Shown piece by piece: positions 15,054-24,337 of a DNA stretch of 64,000 nucleotides. The notes under the pieces were generated by a model, which was not told the origin of the DNA, ran no database searches, and worked only from the letters and a program-made list of their open reading frames with translations. Position numbers and translations under genes: made by a program. The stretch's first letter is position 1. Every line of letters starts with the position of its first letter. The DNA is from Mesoflavibacter sp. (GTDB lineage: Bacteria; Pseudomonadota; Alphaproteobacteria; UBA8366; Aestuariispiraceae). The DNA lies in the NCBI GenBank assembly GCA_017792345.1, contig CP051228.1, positions 3,750,148 to 3,814,147 of the forward strand, given 5' to 3'.

Positions 15054-17570
15054 ATGAAGCGCGGAAAACTCACCGTTATTGCGACCGTTCTGGCGCTATC
15101 ACTTTCGGCCTGTGCCCAACAAGTCGAGACACCGCCCGTCGGTACTGTGTCGATCGCGGACACAACGACGAGGGCGTCGGTGATCGGGGATGCAGCGCGC
15201 CCCGCGGCTTATCCCGACACCCTGCCGACGCTTCCTTTGCCGGCGGATAGACAAAGGCTCTTCCAGGCGGGCGATACAAATGCCTTGGAATTGCCGGTAG
15301 ACGCCCCTCTGGCGGAGGCATATCGCGCCTATTTCGCCGGAGAAGGAGAGGCGGCCCTTTCCGCGTTGGCGGCGGCGGGTGCGGAATCGCCGCTGAAGCA
15401 GTTCCATTTGTCGGCCCAGAAGGTCCGAACGTTGATCATGATGGGCCGGGCGGCGGAGGCGGAATCCGAAACCGCCGACACGGCGTTGCTGGAGCGCGCG
15501 GTTCTTGGGACCGAGGTGAATGCCCTGGCCCTTAGAGCCGAAGCACGGCTATGGCTGGGCGATTACGACGCGGCGGAGGCGGATGCCTTGGCTGTGGCGG
15601 CGGCGCTGCAGAACTGGGTGCTGCCGCACAGTTTCGGCGGACCGCCTACGAATATGGCGGAAATCGTGCTGCTGACCACGGCCCAGCTAAGGGCCTACAC
15701 GGTTCTGTCCGGGCTATACGTCCTGCGGAATGAAGGCGATAAGGCGCTGCCGTGGGCGGAGGCCGCAGAGCGCGGCTACAATACCGTTCACACCGTGGCG
15801 GCGGACTCCCTCTATGGGATTTACTTCAAGTCCTATCCCGAAAGCTATTACGGCCGGGCCTTCAACATGCTGTTCCGCGGCGCGGCGAGTGCGCTGACCG
15901 CCGGGAATTTCTCGGCCGGCGCAGAGGATTTCAACGCTTCGCGCCGCTACTTCGATGCGATCGGTTACCGGGCGGGCAGCGTGTCCGTCGCCGCACTCGA
16001 ATCCTGGGCGCACTATGCGTTGGATCAGGATCGGGACCGTGCCTTGGCGGTGTCAGAGGAGGCCGTTCAATTAGCTGCCGATTCCGGTTTTCCGGATTTC
16101 ATTTGGCGCATATCGACCCTGCGCGGTGAAATTCTGCTCGATCAGGGCCGTTTAGCCGATGCCGAAGCCGCCTTCCGCCGGGCTGACGCTTCCGTCGATC
16201 TGGTGACGGGGGCGCTTGCCACCGACCGTGCGAAGCTGCGATTCGGCGTCGGTAAGGAGACAATCATTCGTCGACTGGCCTGGTTCGATGCGCGGGCCGG
16301 TAACCTGGACCGCCTGTTCACGGATCTGGAACGGGCGCGGGCGCGCGCCTTCGTCGACATGCTGGCAGACCGTCCGGTCGCACGGGGACGTGGCGGCGCG
16401 CTGGTGGATACCATCTGGGAATTGGACGACGCGATCCGGCAGGCGCGCATTCGTGCCATGGCGCCGCGTGGCGCAGGCGAGGGCTTGGAGGGTGAAATTG
16501 AACGGCTCATGGCGGAACGCCGCGATACCGTGGACCGCCTGCGGCAGACGGACCCTGACCTGGCCGATGTCCATGCGGTGCGTGCCGCCAGCCTGGCGGA
16601 TATTCGCTCCCGGCTCGGCGAGGAAGGGGCGTTGCTCTATACGCTGCCGGTCGAAATGGATGAGACGATCAAGTTCCTTGTCGTCGATTCCACAGGCGCC
16701 GGATTGAGGCAGAGCGGTGCGACGGCGGGTGAGATCCGGGAGACTCTAATCCAGTTCCGGGAGGCGGTGCAGTTGGGCCGCGCGTCGATGCAGCGCAGAC
16801 TGCTGGCCCAGTTGCAGAGGCAACTTCAGCTTGGGCAGTGGCGCATCCACAAGCGGCTTTATGTCGTGCCCAGCGGCGACATGTATTTCATCCCCTGGGG
16901 CGCACTGCCGGATCTGGGGCGGGTCGCGGTTATTCCGAATGGCGGCTGGCTGCTGCGGGACGGAATGCAGAGCGTCAAAGGAGGCCAAGTCGGGTTGGTC
17001 GGCGACCCTCAGTTCGGCGGTGCGCTGCCGCAGCTCGATGGCGCGCGGCAAGAGGTCGAAGTACTGGCGTCCATGTTCAACACAAAGCCAATGATCGGTG
17101 CCGCAGCGACTGTCTCGGGCCTTCGACAAGTGATCGGAGATCGCGCCAAGGTCCTGCATTTCGCGACGCACGGGACCTTCGATGCCAGTTCGCCGCTCAA
17201 GTCGGCCCTGTATCTGTCGGACGGTGCCGGTCCCGATCCACTGACGGCGGCCGATATTTTTGAGGACCCGCTCTCGGCCGATTTGGTCGTTCTGTCCGCC
17301 TGCGAGACCGGTCTGGGCGAGGCGGTGGCCGGTGATGATTTCCTGGGGCTTGCCCGCAGCTTCTATCTGGGCGGCGCCGATACGGTCCTTTATTCCCTAT
17401 GGCCGATTTCCGACGAAGGAACGCGGGAGTTCATGACGGCGTTCTACAGGCATGTCAGGCTTTCCAACGACCCTGTGTTGGCCTGGGCGGATGCGACCGC
17501 ACGGCTGCGGGAGGAGGGCTATCCCCCCTCCGTCTATGGCGCATTCATCGTCGGCGGCGCCGTCCGCTGA
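15054..17570 (+). CDS. TPR-CHAT caspase-like protease with lipoprotein signal
   Basis: An 838-residue protein. The N-terminus is a lipoprotein signal with lipobox LSAC (Cys20). The middle (about 80-480) is helical with TPR-like repeats and a charged coiled stretch. The C-terminal 250 residues form a CHAT domain, the caspase-HetF-associated TPR family. It has the His motif HFATHG (H706) and the Cys motif LSACETGLG (C750), so the catalytic dyad is intact. CHAT proteases cleave protein targets in several bacterial systems, mostly cytosolic; here the signal predicts an envelope location. GGGGAG lies 8 nt before the ATG. The gene is divergent from the redox operon with 169 nt between. Its substrate and any link to the redox cluster are unknown. 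Confidence 0.85.
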   Translation: MKRGKLTVIATVLALSLSACAQQVETPPVGTVSIADTTTRASVIGDAARPAAYPDTLPTLPLPADRQRLFQAGDTNALELPVDAPLAEAYRAYFAGEGEAALSALAAAGAESPLKQFHLSAQKVRTLIMMGRAAEAESETADTALLERAVLGTEVNALALRAEARLWLGDYDAAEADALAVAAALQNWVLPHSFGGPPTNMAEIVLLTTAQLRAYTVLSGLYVLRNEGDKALPWAEAAERGYNTVHTVAADSLYGIYFKSYPESYYGRAFNMLFRGAASALTAGNFSAGAEDFNASRRYFDAIGYRAGSVSVAALESWAHYALDQDRDRALAVSEEAVQLAADSGFPDFIWRISTLRGEILLDQGRLADAEAAFRRADASVDLVTGALATDRAKLRFGVGKETIIRRLAWFDARAGNLDRLFTDLERARARAFVDMLADRPVARGRGGALVDTIWELDDAIRQARIRAMAPRGAGEGLEGEIERLMAERRDTVDRLRQTDPDLADVHAVRAASLADIRSRLGEEGALLYTLPVEMDETIKFLVVDSTGAGLRQSGATAGEIRETLIQFREAVQLGRASMQRRLLAQLQRQLQLGQWRIHKRLYVVPSGDMYFIPWGALPDLGRVAVIPNGGWLLRDGMQSVKGGQVGLVGDPQFGGALPQLDGARQEVEVLASMFNTKPMIGAAATVSGLRQVIGDRAKVLHFATHGTFDASSPLKSALYLSDGAGPDPLTAADIFEDPLSADLVVLSACETGLGEAVAGDDFLGLARSFYLGGADTVLYSLWPISDEGTREFMTAFYRHVRLSNDPVLAWADATARLREEGYPPSVYGAFIVGGAVR

Positions 17571-17582
17571 CCGGAAGCGGGA

Positions 17583-19190
17583 TCAGACGCGGTCGAAGCG
17601 GACGGGGAAGCGCGCCCGAATCTGGGCATCGACTTCGGCCGGAATATGGTCCGGCTTGTGCTGGGCCAGGATCTCCGCTGTCTTCTTGACCGCCCTCTGG
17701 ACGACGCTGGGTGATCCCTGTTCGACCCATTCTTTCGGGCTCGTCCGATCGCCGACGGTCGGATAGACATAGTCTCGCTGCATGCGATCGATGGTTTGAT
17801 CGTGGCCCAGATAGTGGCCCGGGCCTTTCAGGCAGACCTGCCGGATCGCTTCGACCGACAGGGACGCCTCGTCGGTTTCGATGCCGCGTACGGTCCGCAG
17901 CGATGCGCCGATGGCGTCGTTGTCGATGACCACACTTTCCAGACAGAAGCCCAGCAGGCTGGCATGCATGCCGGCCGATTCGTAGACCAGATTGGCGCCG
18001 GAATTGCCGACCAGCGCGTAGTTGTAGCCTTTTTCGTAGCCCGACTGAGCGTCCGGAATTTTCGAATCCGCCATCCCGGCGCAGACGCCGCCCGTCAAAT
18101 CATAGAAATTCGCCATCTGGGCGCAGGCCGACATCAGCAGGGCCTGTTCGCCACTGCCGCCGGACATTGCCCCGGTGCGCAGATCGGACACGAACGGCCA
18201 GGTTCCGAAAATGCATGGATGGCCCGGTTTGATCGCGTTGACATAGACGAGGCCCGCGAGCACCTCCGCGACTTCCTGCACCACCGCCCCGGCCAGGGAG
18301 GCCGGGCTGGTCGCGCCGGCCTGACCCGCAGCCAATAACAGGATCGGCATGCCGCCATGAACGGCGGCTTCCAGACAGCGGCAGGCGTCTTCGGCGAATT
18401 TCATCGGCGGGACGACGAAACAGTTCGACATGCTGACGAAGGGGCGGGCGCGCCATTTGTCCTCGCCGCCTGCGATCAGATGAAGCGCCTGCAGCGAGGC
18501 CTCGAAATGCTCGGGCAGGACCCAACTGCTGCCGACATGTTTCGATGTACCGGAAACAGAGGCATAGCAGGTGTTGAAATCCATCTCGAACGGATCGGGC
18601 AGGTCCCGGCAGACGATGGAGCGTTGATAGAAATGGATATGATCCATCCGGTCCACGACCCGGGCGATGTTGTACAGGTCGGCGGTGGTCGAGTCCCGGT
18701 ACTTGCCGGTGATCGGGTCGACCATATGAACGGCGGCGCCGGCAGTTCCGAAATAGACCTTCTGACCCCAGGGTTCCATATCGTGTCGCGGGTCCTGGCC
18801 GTGCAGGACGAAGCGCCGCGCCGCGATCGACAGCGTGTCTTCCACCAGCGCGCGCGGGATGCACAGGCGCCCATGGTCGTTCAGATAGCCGCCGCGCGCC
18901 GTGACCGCCTCGATACAGGTCGGAATGGCGTCGGCAAGGCCGACCGTCTCCAGTATATCCAGCGCCGCGTGGTGGATCCGCAGGATATCCTCGTCGTTGA
19001 GGACGCGATATCGGCCGCTTTCCATACCCGGACGGACCGGGCGGATGTCTTCTGCCAGAGGGGCCGCCCGCAGAGCCTGGCGCGCCAAGCGTCCGCCGCG
19101 CCGTCGGCCGGCACCTTGATCCGATGGCGCCGCGTCGCTGACCGGGGGCTGCGCCGTGGGTTGGGCCGAGGGGTGGGCCGTGGACGACAT
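17583..19190 (-). CDS. MttB-family (trimethylamine/glycine betaine-type) methyltransferase, non-pyrrolysine
   Basis: A 535-residue protein of the MttB superfamily, recognised from its overall pattern and conserved Gly-rich stretches such as MSGGSGEQA. The frame has no in-frame UAG, so it belongs to the non-pyrrolysine branch. Members of that branch demethylate glycine betaine, carnitine and related quaternary amines with a corrinoid protein. No corrinoid protein or second methyltransferase gene lies nearby, so the substrate is open. The first 50 residues are Pro/Ala/Arg-rich and probably disordered. It is divergent from a LysR-type regulator and its promoter must lie among the palindromes at 19263-19302. 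Confidence 0.85.
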   Translation of the reverse strand: MSSTAHPSAQPTAQPPVSDAAPSDQGAGRRRGGRLARQALRAAPLAEDIRPVRPGMESGRYRVLNDEDILRIHHAALDILETVGLADAIPTCIEAVTARGGYLNDHGRLCIPRALVEDTLSIAARRFVLHGQDPRHDMEPWGQKVYFGTAGAAVHMVDPITGKYRDSTTADLYNIARVVDRMDHIHFYQRSIVCRDLPDPFEMDFNTCYASVSGTSKHVGSSWVLPEHFEASLQALHLIAGGEDKWRARPFVSMSNCFVVPPMKFAEDACRCLEAAVHGGMPILLLAAGQAGATSPASLAGAVVQEVAEVLAGLVYVNAIKPGHPCIFGTWPFVSDLRTGAMSGGSGEQALLMSACAQMANFYDLTGGVCAGMADSKIPDAQSGYEKGYNYALVGNSGANLVYESAGMHASLLGFCLESVVIDNDAIGASLRTVRGIETDEASLSVEAIRQVCLKGPGHYLGHDQTIDRMQRDYVYPTVGDRTSPKEWVEQGSPSVVQRAVKKTAEILAQHKPDHIPAEVDAQIRARFPVRFDRV

Positions 19191-19262
19191 GGGCGGGCTC
19201 CTTTTCGCTGGCCGCTTTTCTGAACGATCAGATTAGGGGCGCGCCCTATGGCTCGACAAACG

Positions 19263-19280
19263 CGATATTTTCAAATATCG
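19263..19280. promoter_or_regulatory. Perfect 18-bp palindrome in the mttB-like/lysR intergenic region
   Basis: CGATATTT and AAATATCG are perfect inverted arms with a 2-nt centre. The site lies 72 nt before the methyltransferase start in an AT-rich stretch, as expected for an operator. Its centre is 24 bp from that of the next palindrome. Confidence 0.55.
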
Positions 19281-19288
19281 GTCAATTG

Positions 19289-19302
19289 AACTCACTTGAG
19301 TT
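19289..19302. promoter_or_regulatory. Second palindrome, AACTCA-CT-TGAGTT
   Basis: AACTCA (19289-19294) and TGAGTT (19297-19302) are perfect inverted arms. The half-site TTGAGT recurs in the third palindrome at 19391-19405, which suggests one DNA-binding protein, most simply the adjacent LysR regulator. Confidence 0.5.
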
Positions 19303-19390
19303 GAATTTTTGGGATCGCTTCAGTTATGTTGCGGTGCAAGATTTCCGGGGGAAAATCATTGAAAGTGCAAGTGTTCGGGGCAGGTGTCTG

Positions 19391-19405
19391 TTGAGTGAGA
19401 CTCAA
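19391..19405. promoter_or_regulatory. Third palindrome TTGAGT-GAG-ACTCAA just before lysR
   Basis: TTGAGT (19391-19396) and ACTCAA (19400-19405) are perfect arms with a 3-nt spacer. The site ends 24 nt before the predicted lysR ATG (19430) and shares its half-site with 19289-19302. It may mediate autoregulation. Confidence 0.45.
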
Positions 19406-19429
19406 GATAGCATCCAAAGGCGGCGACGC

Positions 19430-20332
19430 ATGCCGTCGCTCAGTGCGTTGCGGGCTTTCGAAGCGGCTGCCCGTCACGGCAGTTTTCGTTCGGCGGCGGA
19501 CGAACTGAACGTAACTCATTCCGCGATTAGCCATCAGGTGAAGGCGCTGGAGGAGAATCTGGGCGTGCCGCTATTCTCGCGGGGCGGCCGGGCGGTCCGA
19601 TTGACCGAAGAAGGGCGCATCCTGTTCCCGGTCCTGCGCGAGGCGTTTGACGGCATTGTCGCCGGGACGGATCTGCTGCGCCGGCGGCAGAGCGGCGGGA
19701 CGCTGACGGTCCAGGTCTATGTGACCCTGGCCGTCCGCTGGCTACTGCCGCGTCTGCATGGCTTCGCGAAGGCCCATAACGAGGTTCAGGTCGCGCTGGC
19801 GACGTCCTATACCGATTGGGATTTCGCGCGGGGCGAGGTCGACGCCGCGATCCTGTTCGTCGAACATCGTCACGCCGATCTGGACTATACCCCGCTGGGC
19901 AAGGCGCGCTTGTTTCCGGTCTGTGCGCCGTCTCTCTTGGAAAATGGGCCGCGATTGCGAGAACCTGCCGACTTGCGCGCCCATAGGTTGTTGAACGTCT
20001 ATCCCGCCAAACACGATTGGCCGGATTGGCTGGCGGCGGCCGGGGTGACCGATCTGGAGCCCGATCTCGCCGGCCCGCGATTCGACAGCTATCTTCTGGC
20101 CCTGGAAGAGGCGGCCGCGGGTGGGGGCGTGTCGCTGACGACCCAGGCCTTCGTCGCGGACGATCTGGCGCGCGGCCGTCTTGTCATCCCCTTCGATTTG
20201 AAGGTCGACAGCCGGGCTCCCTGGTATCTGGTTTGTGCCAAGGAAAGGCGCAACGAACCGCGGATCGTGAAGTTTCGGAACTGGCTCCTGGAGACAGTGG
20301 GCAATGAACCTGACGGGTCGGGGTTTGAGTAG
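19430..20332 (+). CDS. LysR-family transcriptional regulator, GcvA-like
   Basis: A 300-residue regulator. The N-terminal winged helix-turn-helix begins SLSALRAFEAAARHGSF and contains a recognition segment around THSAISHQVKALE. A LysR substrate-binding domain follows, of the GcvA/AmpR-like subgroup. ATG 19430 (AAAGG about 9 nt upstream) gives the usual family length and the usual N-terminus; the open frame from 19286 would run through two of the palindromes. It is divergent from the MttB-like gene, so control of methylamine or betaine use is the natural inference. The inducer is unknown. Confidence 0.9.
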   Translation: MPSLSALRAFEAAARHGSFRSAADELNVTHSAISHQVKALEENLGVPLFSRGGRAVRLTEEGRILFPVLREAFDGIVAGTDLLRRRQSGGTLTVQVYVTLAVRWLLPRLHGFAKAHNEVQVALATSYTDWDFARGEVDAAILFVEHRHADLDYTPLGKARLFPVCAPSLLENGPRLREPADLRAHRLLNVYPAKHDWPDWLAAAGVTDLEPDLAGPRFDSYLLALEEAAAGGGVSLTTQAFVADDLARGRLVIPFDLKVDSRAPWYLVCAKERRNEPRIVKFRNWLLETVGNEPDGSGFE

Positions 20333-20492
20333 GGCCGCCAGCCAAAATCCGGACTCGCTTGCGGGCTTTTGATCCGTTATTAAAGAGTCGCTCAGAAGGG
20401 CTGGAGAGAGAGAATTCGAACAACCATCGGATAGAGGGGCTTCGGTCGGGGCACGGCGATCGCCGAGTCGCGGGGGCAGACACTGGATACGG

Positions 20493-22475
20493 ATGACGGG
20501 TTTCAAGACGGGGGCGCGTGCGCGCTCCGGCCTTAAGCAAAAACTTATGCGCCTTTTCCGCGAGCGCGAACTGATCCTCCGATCGGAAGGAAAAGTTCGT
20601 TATCTGCGGCTGAAACCGATTCCTCAGATGATGATGACCGGTACCGCCCTGACGCTGTCACTGTGGCTGGCGGGCGCGAATGGCATCGCCTGGATCCAGG
20701 AAATGCGGATCGAACGCAAGGAAGCGGAGATCACCGAAGCGCGCGTCGCCTATGAGCGGCTGCGCGGCGAACTGTCGACCTATCAAGATCGCATCGCCAG
20801 TCTGGCGAAGGACATTCTGGCCCATAGCGGCAATGACGACCCGGCCACGGGCGGCGTCAACCTGGACGAGTTGACTGCGGTTACCGCAGGAATCGAAGGG
20901 GCCTTCGACCGGATCAACCGCGACCTGGACCTGACCGAAGCCGACCGCCGCCGTATCATCCAAAGCCGCGATTCGCTGCATGATCGGATCGCCGAGCTGG
21001 AAACGGCGCTGACCGAGGCACGGCTGCGTGTCGCCAGCCTGCAGACCGACGTCGTCCGGCGAGACCGTCAGTTGGAGGTTGAGCGGGCGGAAATTGAGGC
21101 CCTGACCGACAGCCGCGACGACTGGCGCGGCAAGGCGAAATCGCTGGATTCCGATCTGGCTTCCGCGCGCAATCAGATAAGCAGCCTGGAGAGCGAGCTG
21201 GAACTGACCGTCGCTGCGCTGACGGAGGAGCGGTCCCGGGTCGAGGATTTGGCGGACATTCGGACGCGCCTGACGCGACAGGTCGATTCGCTGGAATCCG
21301 GGCTCAGCATGGCGGAAGTGCGCGGCGAGCGCTTGGCGTCCAATGTTGCGCAACTGACGGAGAACCTGAAGGCGCTGGAAAGCGAACGCGTGGCGATGGC
21401 GGGGGAACGCGAATCGCTGACCTCCGACCTGGCGATCGTGGAGGCCGAATTGAGCCTGCACCAGACGGCGACCGAGCGGTCGCGCGAGCGCCTGGAAGCG
21501 GTGATCGTCCAACTGGCTGACCTGACCGATGGCGAAGTCGGTGTCGAAAACGATGTCAGCGGTGCGCTGCAGGCGCTGGAAGTCCAGATCGGCGATCTGT
21601 CGGCGGAACTGCGCACGGCGCGGAACAACGCCGCGGATATGGAAACTGCGATCGGCGACGTGGTGGTCGGCCTGGCCCGTGTCGCCGGCGATTCGCCGAC
21701 GCGCCTGGACCTGGTCGAGGCGCCGGAAGCCAAGGTGTCTCTGACCCATGAATTGCTGAACGCGGTAGCCAGCGTCCAGGAGGATCAGCACGAATTGATC
21801 CTGCGCCTGACCGAAGAGGCCGATGGCGGTATCAGCCGCAATGAATCGATCCTGAAAATGGCGGGCATGGATGTCGACACCCTGCTGCGGCTGTCGGGAT
21901 ACGAGGCCGGTGTGGGCGGACCGCTGGAGGTCATGCCGGAAGACATCGCTCCGGCCGCGGGCCCGGTACAACCCTTGTCGGGCGCCAGCGTACTGGCCGG
22001 CGATATCGAAATCCTGGAAAGCCGCTTGTCGCGGATGGCGGCTCTAAACGAGCTGATGCGCTGTGTGCCTCTGATCTCGCCGGTGGACAATTTCCAGATG
22101 ACATCGCCCTTCGGGCCCCGCAAAGACCCGATCACCGGACAGACCGCGCTGCATAAGGGGATCGATATCGGCGGTTGGGCCGGTATCAAGGTTCACGCCT
22201 CAGCCCCCGGAATCGTGACCTTTGCCGGTCGTAATGGCGGCTATGGCTACATGGTCGAAATCGACCATGGCTGCGGTATCAAGACGGTCTACGCCCATCT
22301 GAAGCGGGTGAAGGTCAAGAAGGGCGATACGGTCGAACATCGCATGGTGGTCGGAACCCTGGGCAGCACCGGTCGCAGCACCGGGCCCCATGTTCATTTC
22401 GAAATCATCGTCGATGGCAAGGAAGTGGATCCGGAAAAGTTCATCGAAGCAGGCCGGCATGTTCACAAAATCTAA
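20493..22475 (+). CDS. M23 family metallopeptidase with membrane anchor and long coiled coil
   Basis: A 660-residue envelope protein. A single membrane segment lies at about 46-68, followed by a long coiled coil (about 70-410). The C-terminal LytM/M23 domain has Zn ligands H554 and D558 in HKGID and H633/H635 in HVHFE. All motifs of an active endopeptidase are present, so it probably cuts peptidoglycan cross-links. It overlaps the bactofilin gene by 17 nt. M23 peptidase-bactofilin pairs are a known morphogenesis module in which the bactofilin polymer positions the peptidase. The ribosome binding site for 20493 is weak, so the exact start is uncertain. Confidence 0.9.
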   Translation: MTGFKTGARARSGLKQKLMRLFRERELILRSEGKVRYLRLKPIPQMMMTGTALTLSLWLAGANGIAWIQEMRIERKEAEITEARVAYERLRGELSTYQDRIASLAKDILAHSGNDDPATGGVNLDELTAVTAGIEGAFDRINRDLDLTEADRRRIIQSRDSLHDRIAELETALTEARLRVASLQTDVVRRDRQLEVERAEIEALTDSRDDWRGKAKSLDSDLASARNQISSLESELELTVAALTEERSRVEDLADIRTRLTRQVDSLESGLSMAEVRGERLASNVAQLTENLKALESERVAMAGERESLTSDLAIVEAELSLHQTATERSRERLEAVIVQLADLTDGEVGVENDVSGALQALEVQIGDLSAELRTARNNAADMETAIGDVVVGLARVAGDSPTRLDLVEAPEAKVSLTHELLNAVASVQEDQHELILRLTEEADGGISRNESILKMAGMDVDTLLRLSGYEAGVGGPLEVMPEDIAPAAGPVQPLSGASVLAGDIEILESRLSRMAALNELMRCVPLISPVDNFQMTSPFGPRKDPITGQTALHKGIDIGGWAGIKVHASAPGIVTFAGRNGGYGYMVEIDHGCGIKTVYAHLKRVKVKKGDTVEHRMVVGTLGSTGRSTGPHVHFEIIVDGKEVDPEKFIEAGRHVHKI

Positions 22476-22914
22476 GTCTCCCGTATCGACATCCTCTGGC
22501 GGCGCGCCAATCGCTGGAAAGCTTGGGCGGTCGGGTCCGCCGTCCATCATAGCGTCCGACATGCGTGTGCTGGGGGATCTGGAGTCGGAAGGCGACGTTC
22601 AGATCGACGGCCGGGTCGACGGGGATCTGCGGACGCGGACGGTGACGATCGGGCAGGGCGCGACCGTCAACGGCGCGATCTATGGCGAAACGATTCGCAT
22701 CGCGGGAACGGTTAACGGCGAAATCCGGGGCGGCAGCGTCATTCTGGCCGATACCGCCAGGGTGATCGGTGACATCCATCACAAGACCCTGTCGATCGAA
22801 GCCGGGGCCTTCCTACAGGGCCTGTGCAAGCGTGATGGCGAGGAAGTGCCCGCCCTTCCGGACAACTCCGCCAACCCGAAAGCCGGCAACGGACGAACGA
22901 AACCGGTCGCCTGA
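22459..22914 (+). CDS. Bactofilin (polymer-forming cytoskeletal protein)
   Basis: A 151-residue protein with a disordered N-terminus. The central beta-helix has hydrophobic residues at regular spacing (DLESEGDVQIDGRVDG and following repeats), ending in a polar tail. Bactofilins form nucleotide-independent filaments at the membrane. ATG 22459 gives the usual length and places the start inside the end of the M23 gene in another frame, so the two are translationally linked. The upstream continuation of the frame to 22390 lies wholly within the M23 gene and is not used. Confidence 0.92.
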   Translation: MFTKSKSPVSTSSGGAPIAGKLGRSGPPSIIASDMRVLGDLESEGDVQIDGRVDGDLRTRTVTIGQGATVNGAIYGETIRIAGTVNGEIRGGSVILADTARVIGDIHHKTLSIEAGAFLQGLCKRDGEEVPALPDNSANPKAGNGRTKPVA

Positions 22915-22953
22915 CGGGTCTGATACACCTACCAATTTCGGGGTATCGCGCGC

Positions 22954-24060
22954 CTATCGCGTCCAGCTGTCATCCGGCGCACGGCGCCAGGCGGACAGAA
23001 CGCGGTCGGCGCCGGTCCGGTCGATCCGCTCGAAATAATCCATGATTTTGATGTAAGCGGAGGTCTGCCGGTACTTCTCCGGCTCGCCGCCACCCTGCAG
23101 ATAGGCGAGAAGGTCGCCGAAATTCTTGCGGTCGAATCCGACCGCCTTGCAGGCGATGGCAATGGCTTCCGGTCCGGAATCGTACAGAACGCGCGTCGCA
23201 CCCTGTTCCGTCAGGTCGGTGACCTCCTGGAACAATTCCTCGAAACGGAACAGGTCGTTCTGTTCCAGTGCACCGACCAGCAGTCTGGGATGCGGTTTGA
23301 ACCCAAGCCCACCCCCGGACCCGAACCCGTCCGGCTGCTCCAGGGGGGAGTAGAAATCATCCTGTTCCAGCGCCTCCGCGACGGCCTGGTCGACGACGGA
23401 TTCCATATCCAGATCGAAGGCTTCGCCGCTGGCCGTAATCTTCTCTTCCAGCGCCTTGCGCATGGTGAAGCCGACGAATTCGTACATCTTGCGCGCCTGC
23501 GCGGCACTCAAATCCCGGCGCTGGACCAGGGGCGCTTGAAGGGCCTCGTCCTCCTTGGACAGGTTCACGACATCTTCCATCGTGCGTTCGGAGAATTGGG
23601 CGCCATGATTGCTGAGTGCCGCGGCGATGACGGACGAGTTCTCGGTTCGGACCAAGGTCTCCGTAACCTTCGGCGGAATAACCTCGCGCTCAGCGATGGC
23701 GATCTGGTGCGATTCCGCCTTGTTGATGATCATGTTGATCAGGTCGTCGTCCTGCAGCACGACGCTGCGGACGATGACGGGGCGGGCAACCTCGATCACG
23801 TCATTGGCCAGACGGACGATCAGATCGTGCGGCGCGTCGCGCTGATCGGCCAAGCGGTTGGACAGAGCGGCGCGGACCTGGGTTTCGACATCACGGATCA
23901 GCGCCGAAATGATGTCATAGGCGAGGGACTTTTCCTTGTTGGACAGGTCGCGCCCGGTCTTCAGGCACAATTCCCCAATCGCCTCGGCAAGTGCCGAACG
24001 ATCTTCCCGTCGCGAACTCCGTGCGACGTCCACCAGATGTTCAACCGGAATGTTTCTCAT
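22954..24060 (-). CDS. DUF2336 domain-containing protein
   Basis: A 368-residue helical protein of a family widespread in Alphaproteobacteria, often described as HEAT-like. No catalytic motif is visible. GAGGTG lies 5 nt before ATG 24060, which is preferred over the longer frame from 24210. The upstream part of that frame looks like non-coding sequence. The gene is convergent to bactofilin and divergent from the VWA gene. No function is established that I can state with confidence. Confidence 0.85.
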   Translation of the reverse strand: MRNIPVEHLVDVARSSRREDRSALAEAIGELCLKTGRDLSNKEKSLAYDIISALIRDVETQVRAALSNRLADQRDAPHDLIVRLANDVIEVARPVIVRSVVLQDDDLINMIINKAESHQIAIAEREVIPPKVTETLVRTENSSVIAAALSNHGAQFSERTMEDVVNLSKEDEALQAPLVQRRDLSAAQARKMYEFVGFTMRKALEEKITASGEAFDLDMESVVDQAVAEALEQDDFYSPLEQPDGFGSGGGLGFKPHPRLLVGALEQNDLFRFEELFQEVTDLTEQGATRVLYDSGPEAIAIACKAVGFDRKNFGDLLAYLQGGGEPEKYRQTSAYIKIMDYFERIDRTGADRVLSAWRRAPDDSWTR

Positions 24061-24337
24061 TCCGCACCTCACTGAGGCGGGCGTCTTTCCCGCGGGTTCT
24101 GCCGCTTGGAAAAGGCGTTCCGTCACCCCATTGCGCGTACCCCGCGCTTCTCGCCGCCCACCCCACCGTACGGCGAGCGGTATGATAGGATAACGCGATT
24201 CTGCGAGCAAGAAGGATAATTTAGCGGATATTTCGGCGATGCTTTCTGCACATGAAGTAATGCCGTGAAATAGTCTGTTTCCCTTTCATCTGGCCATGTG
24301 GCGGCATAAAATTGGCCCAAGGCAAGGGAGTGACGTC

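Noticed and set aside
17583-19190. Pyrrolysine-containing MttB
   Set aside because: The frame is open throughout with no in-frame UAG, so it is the non-pyrrolysine type.
20345-20380. Possible terminator after lysR (AAAA...CCG/CGG...TTTT)
   Set aside because: The stem has only three firm GC pairs with a bulge; too weak to call.
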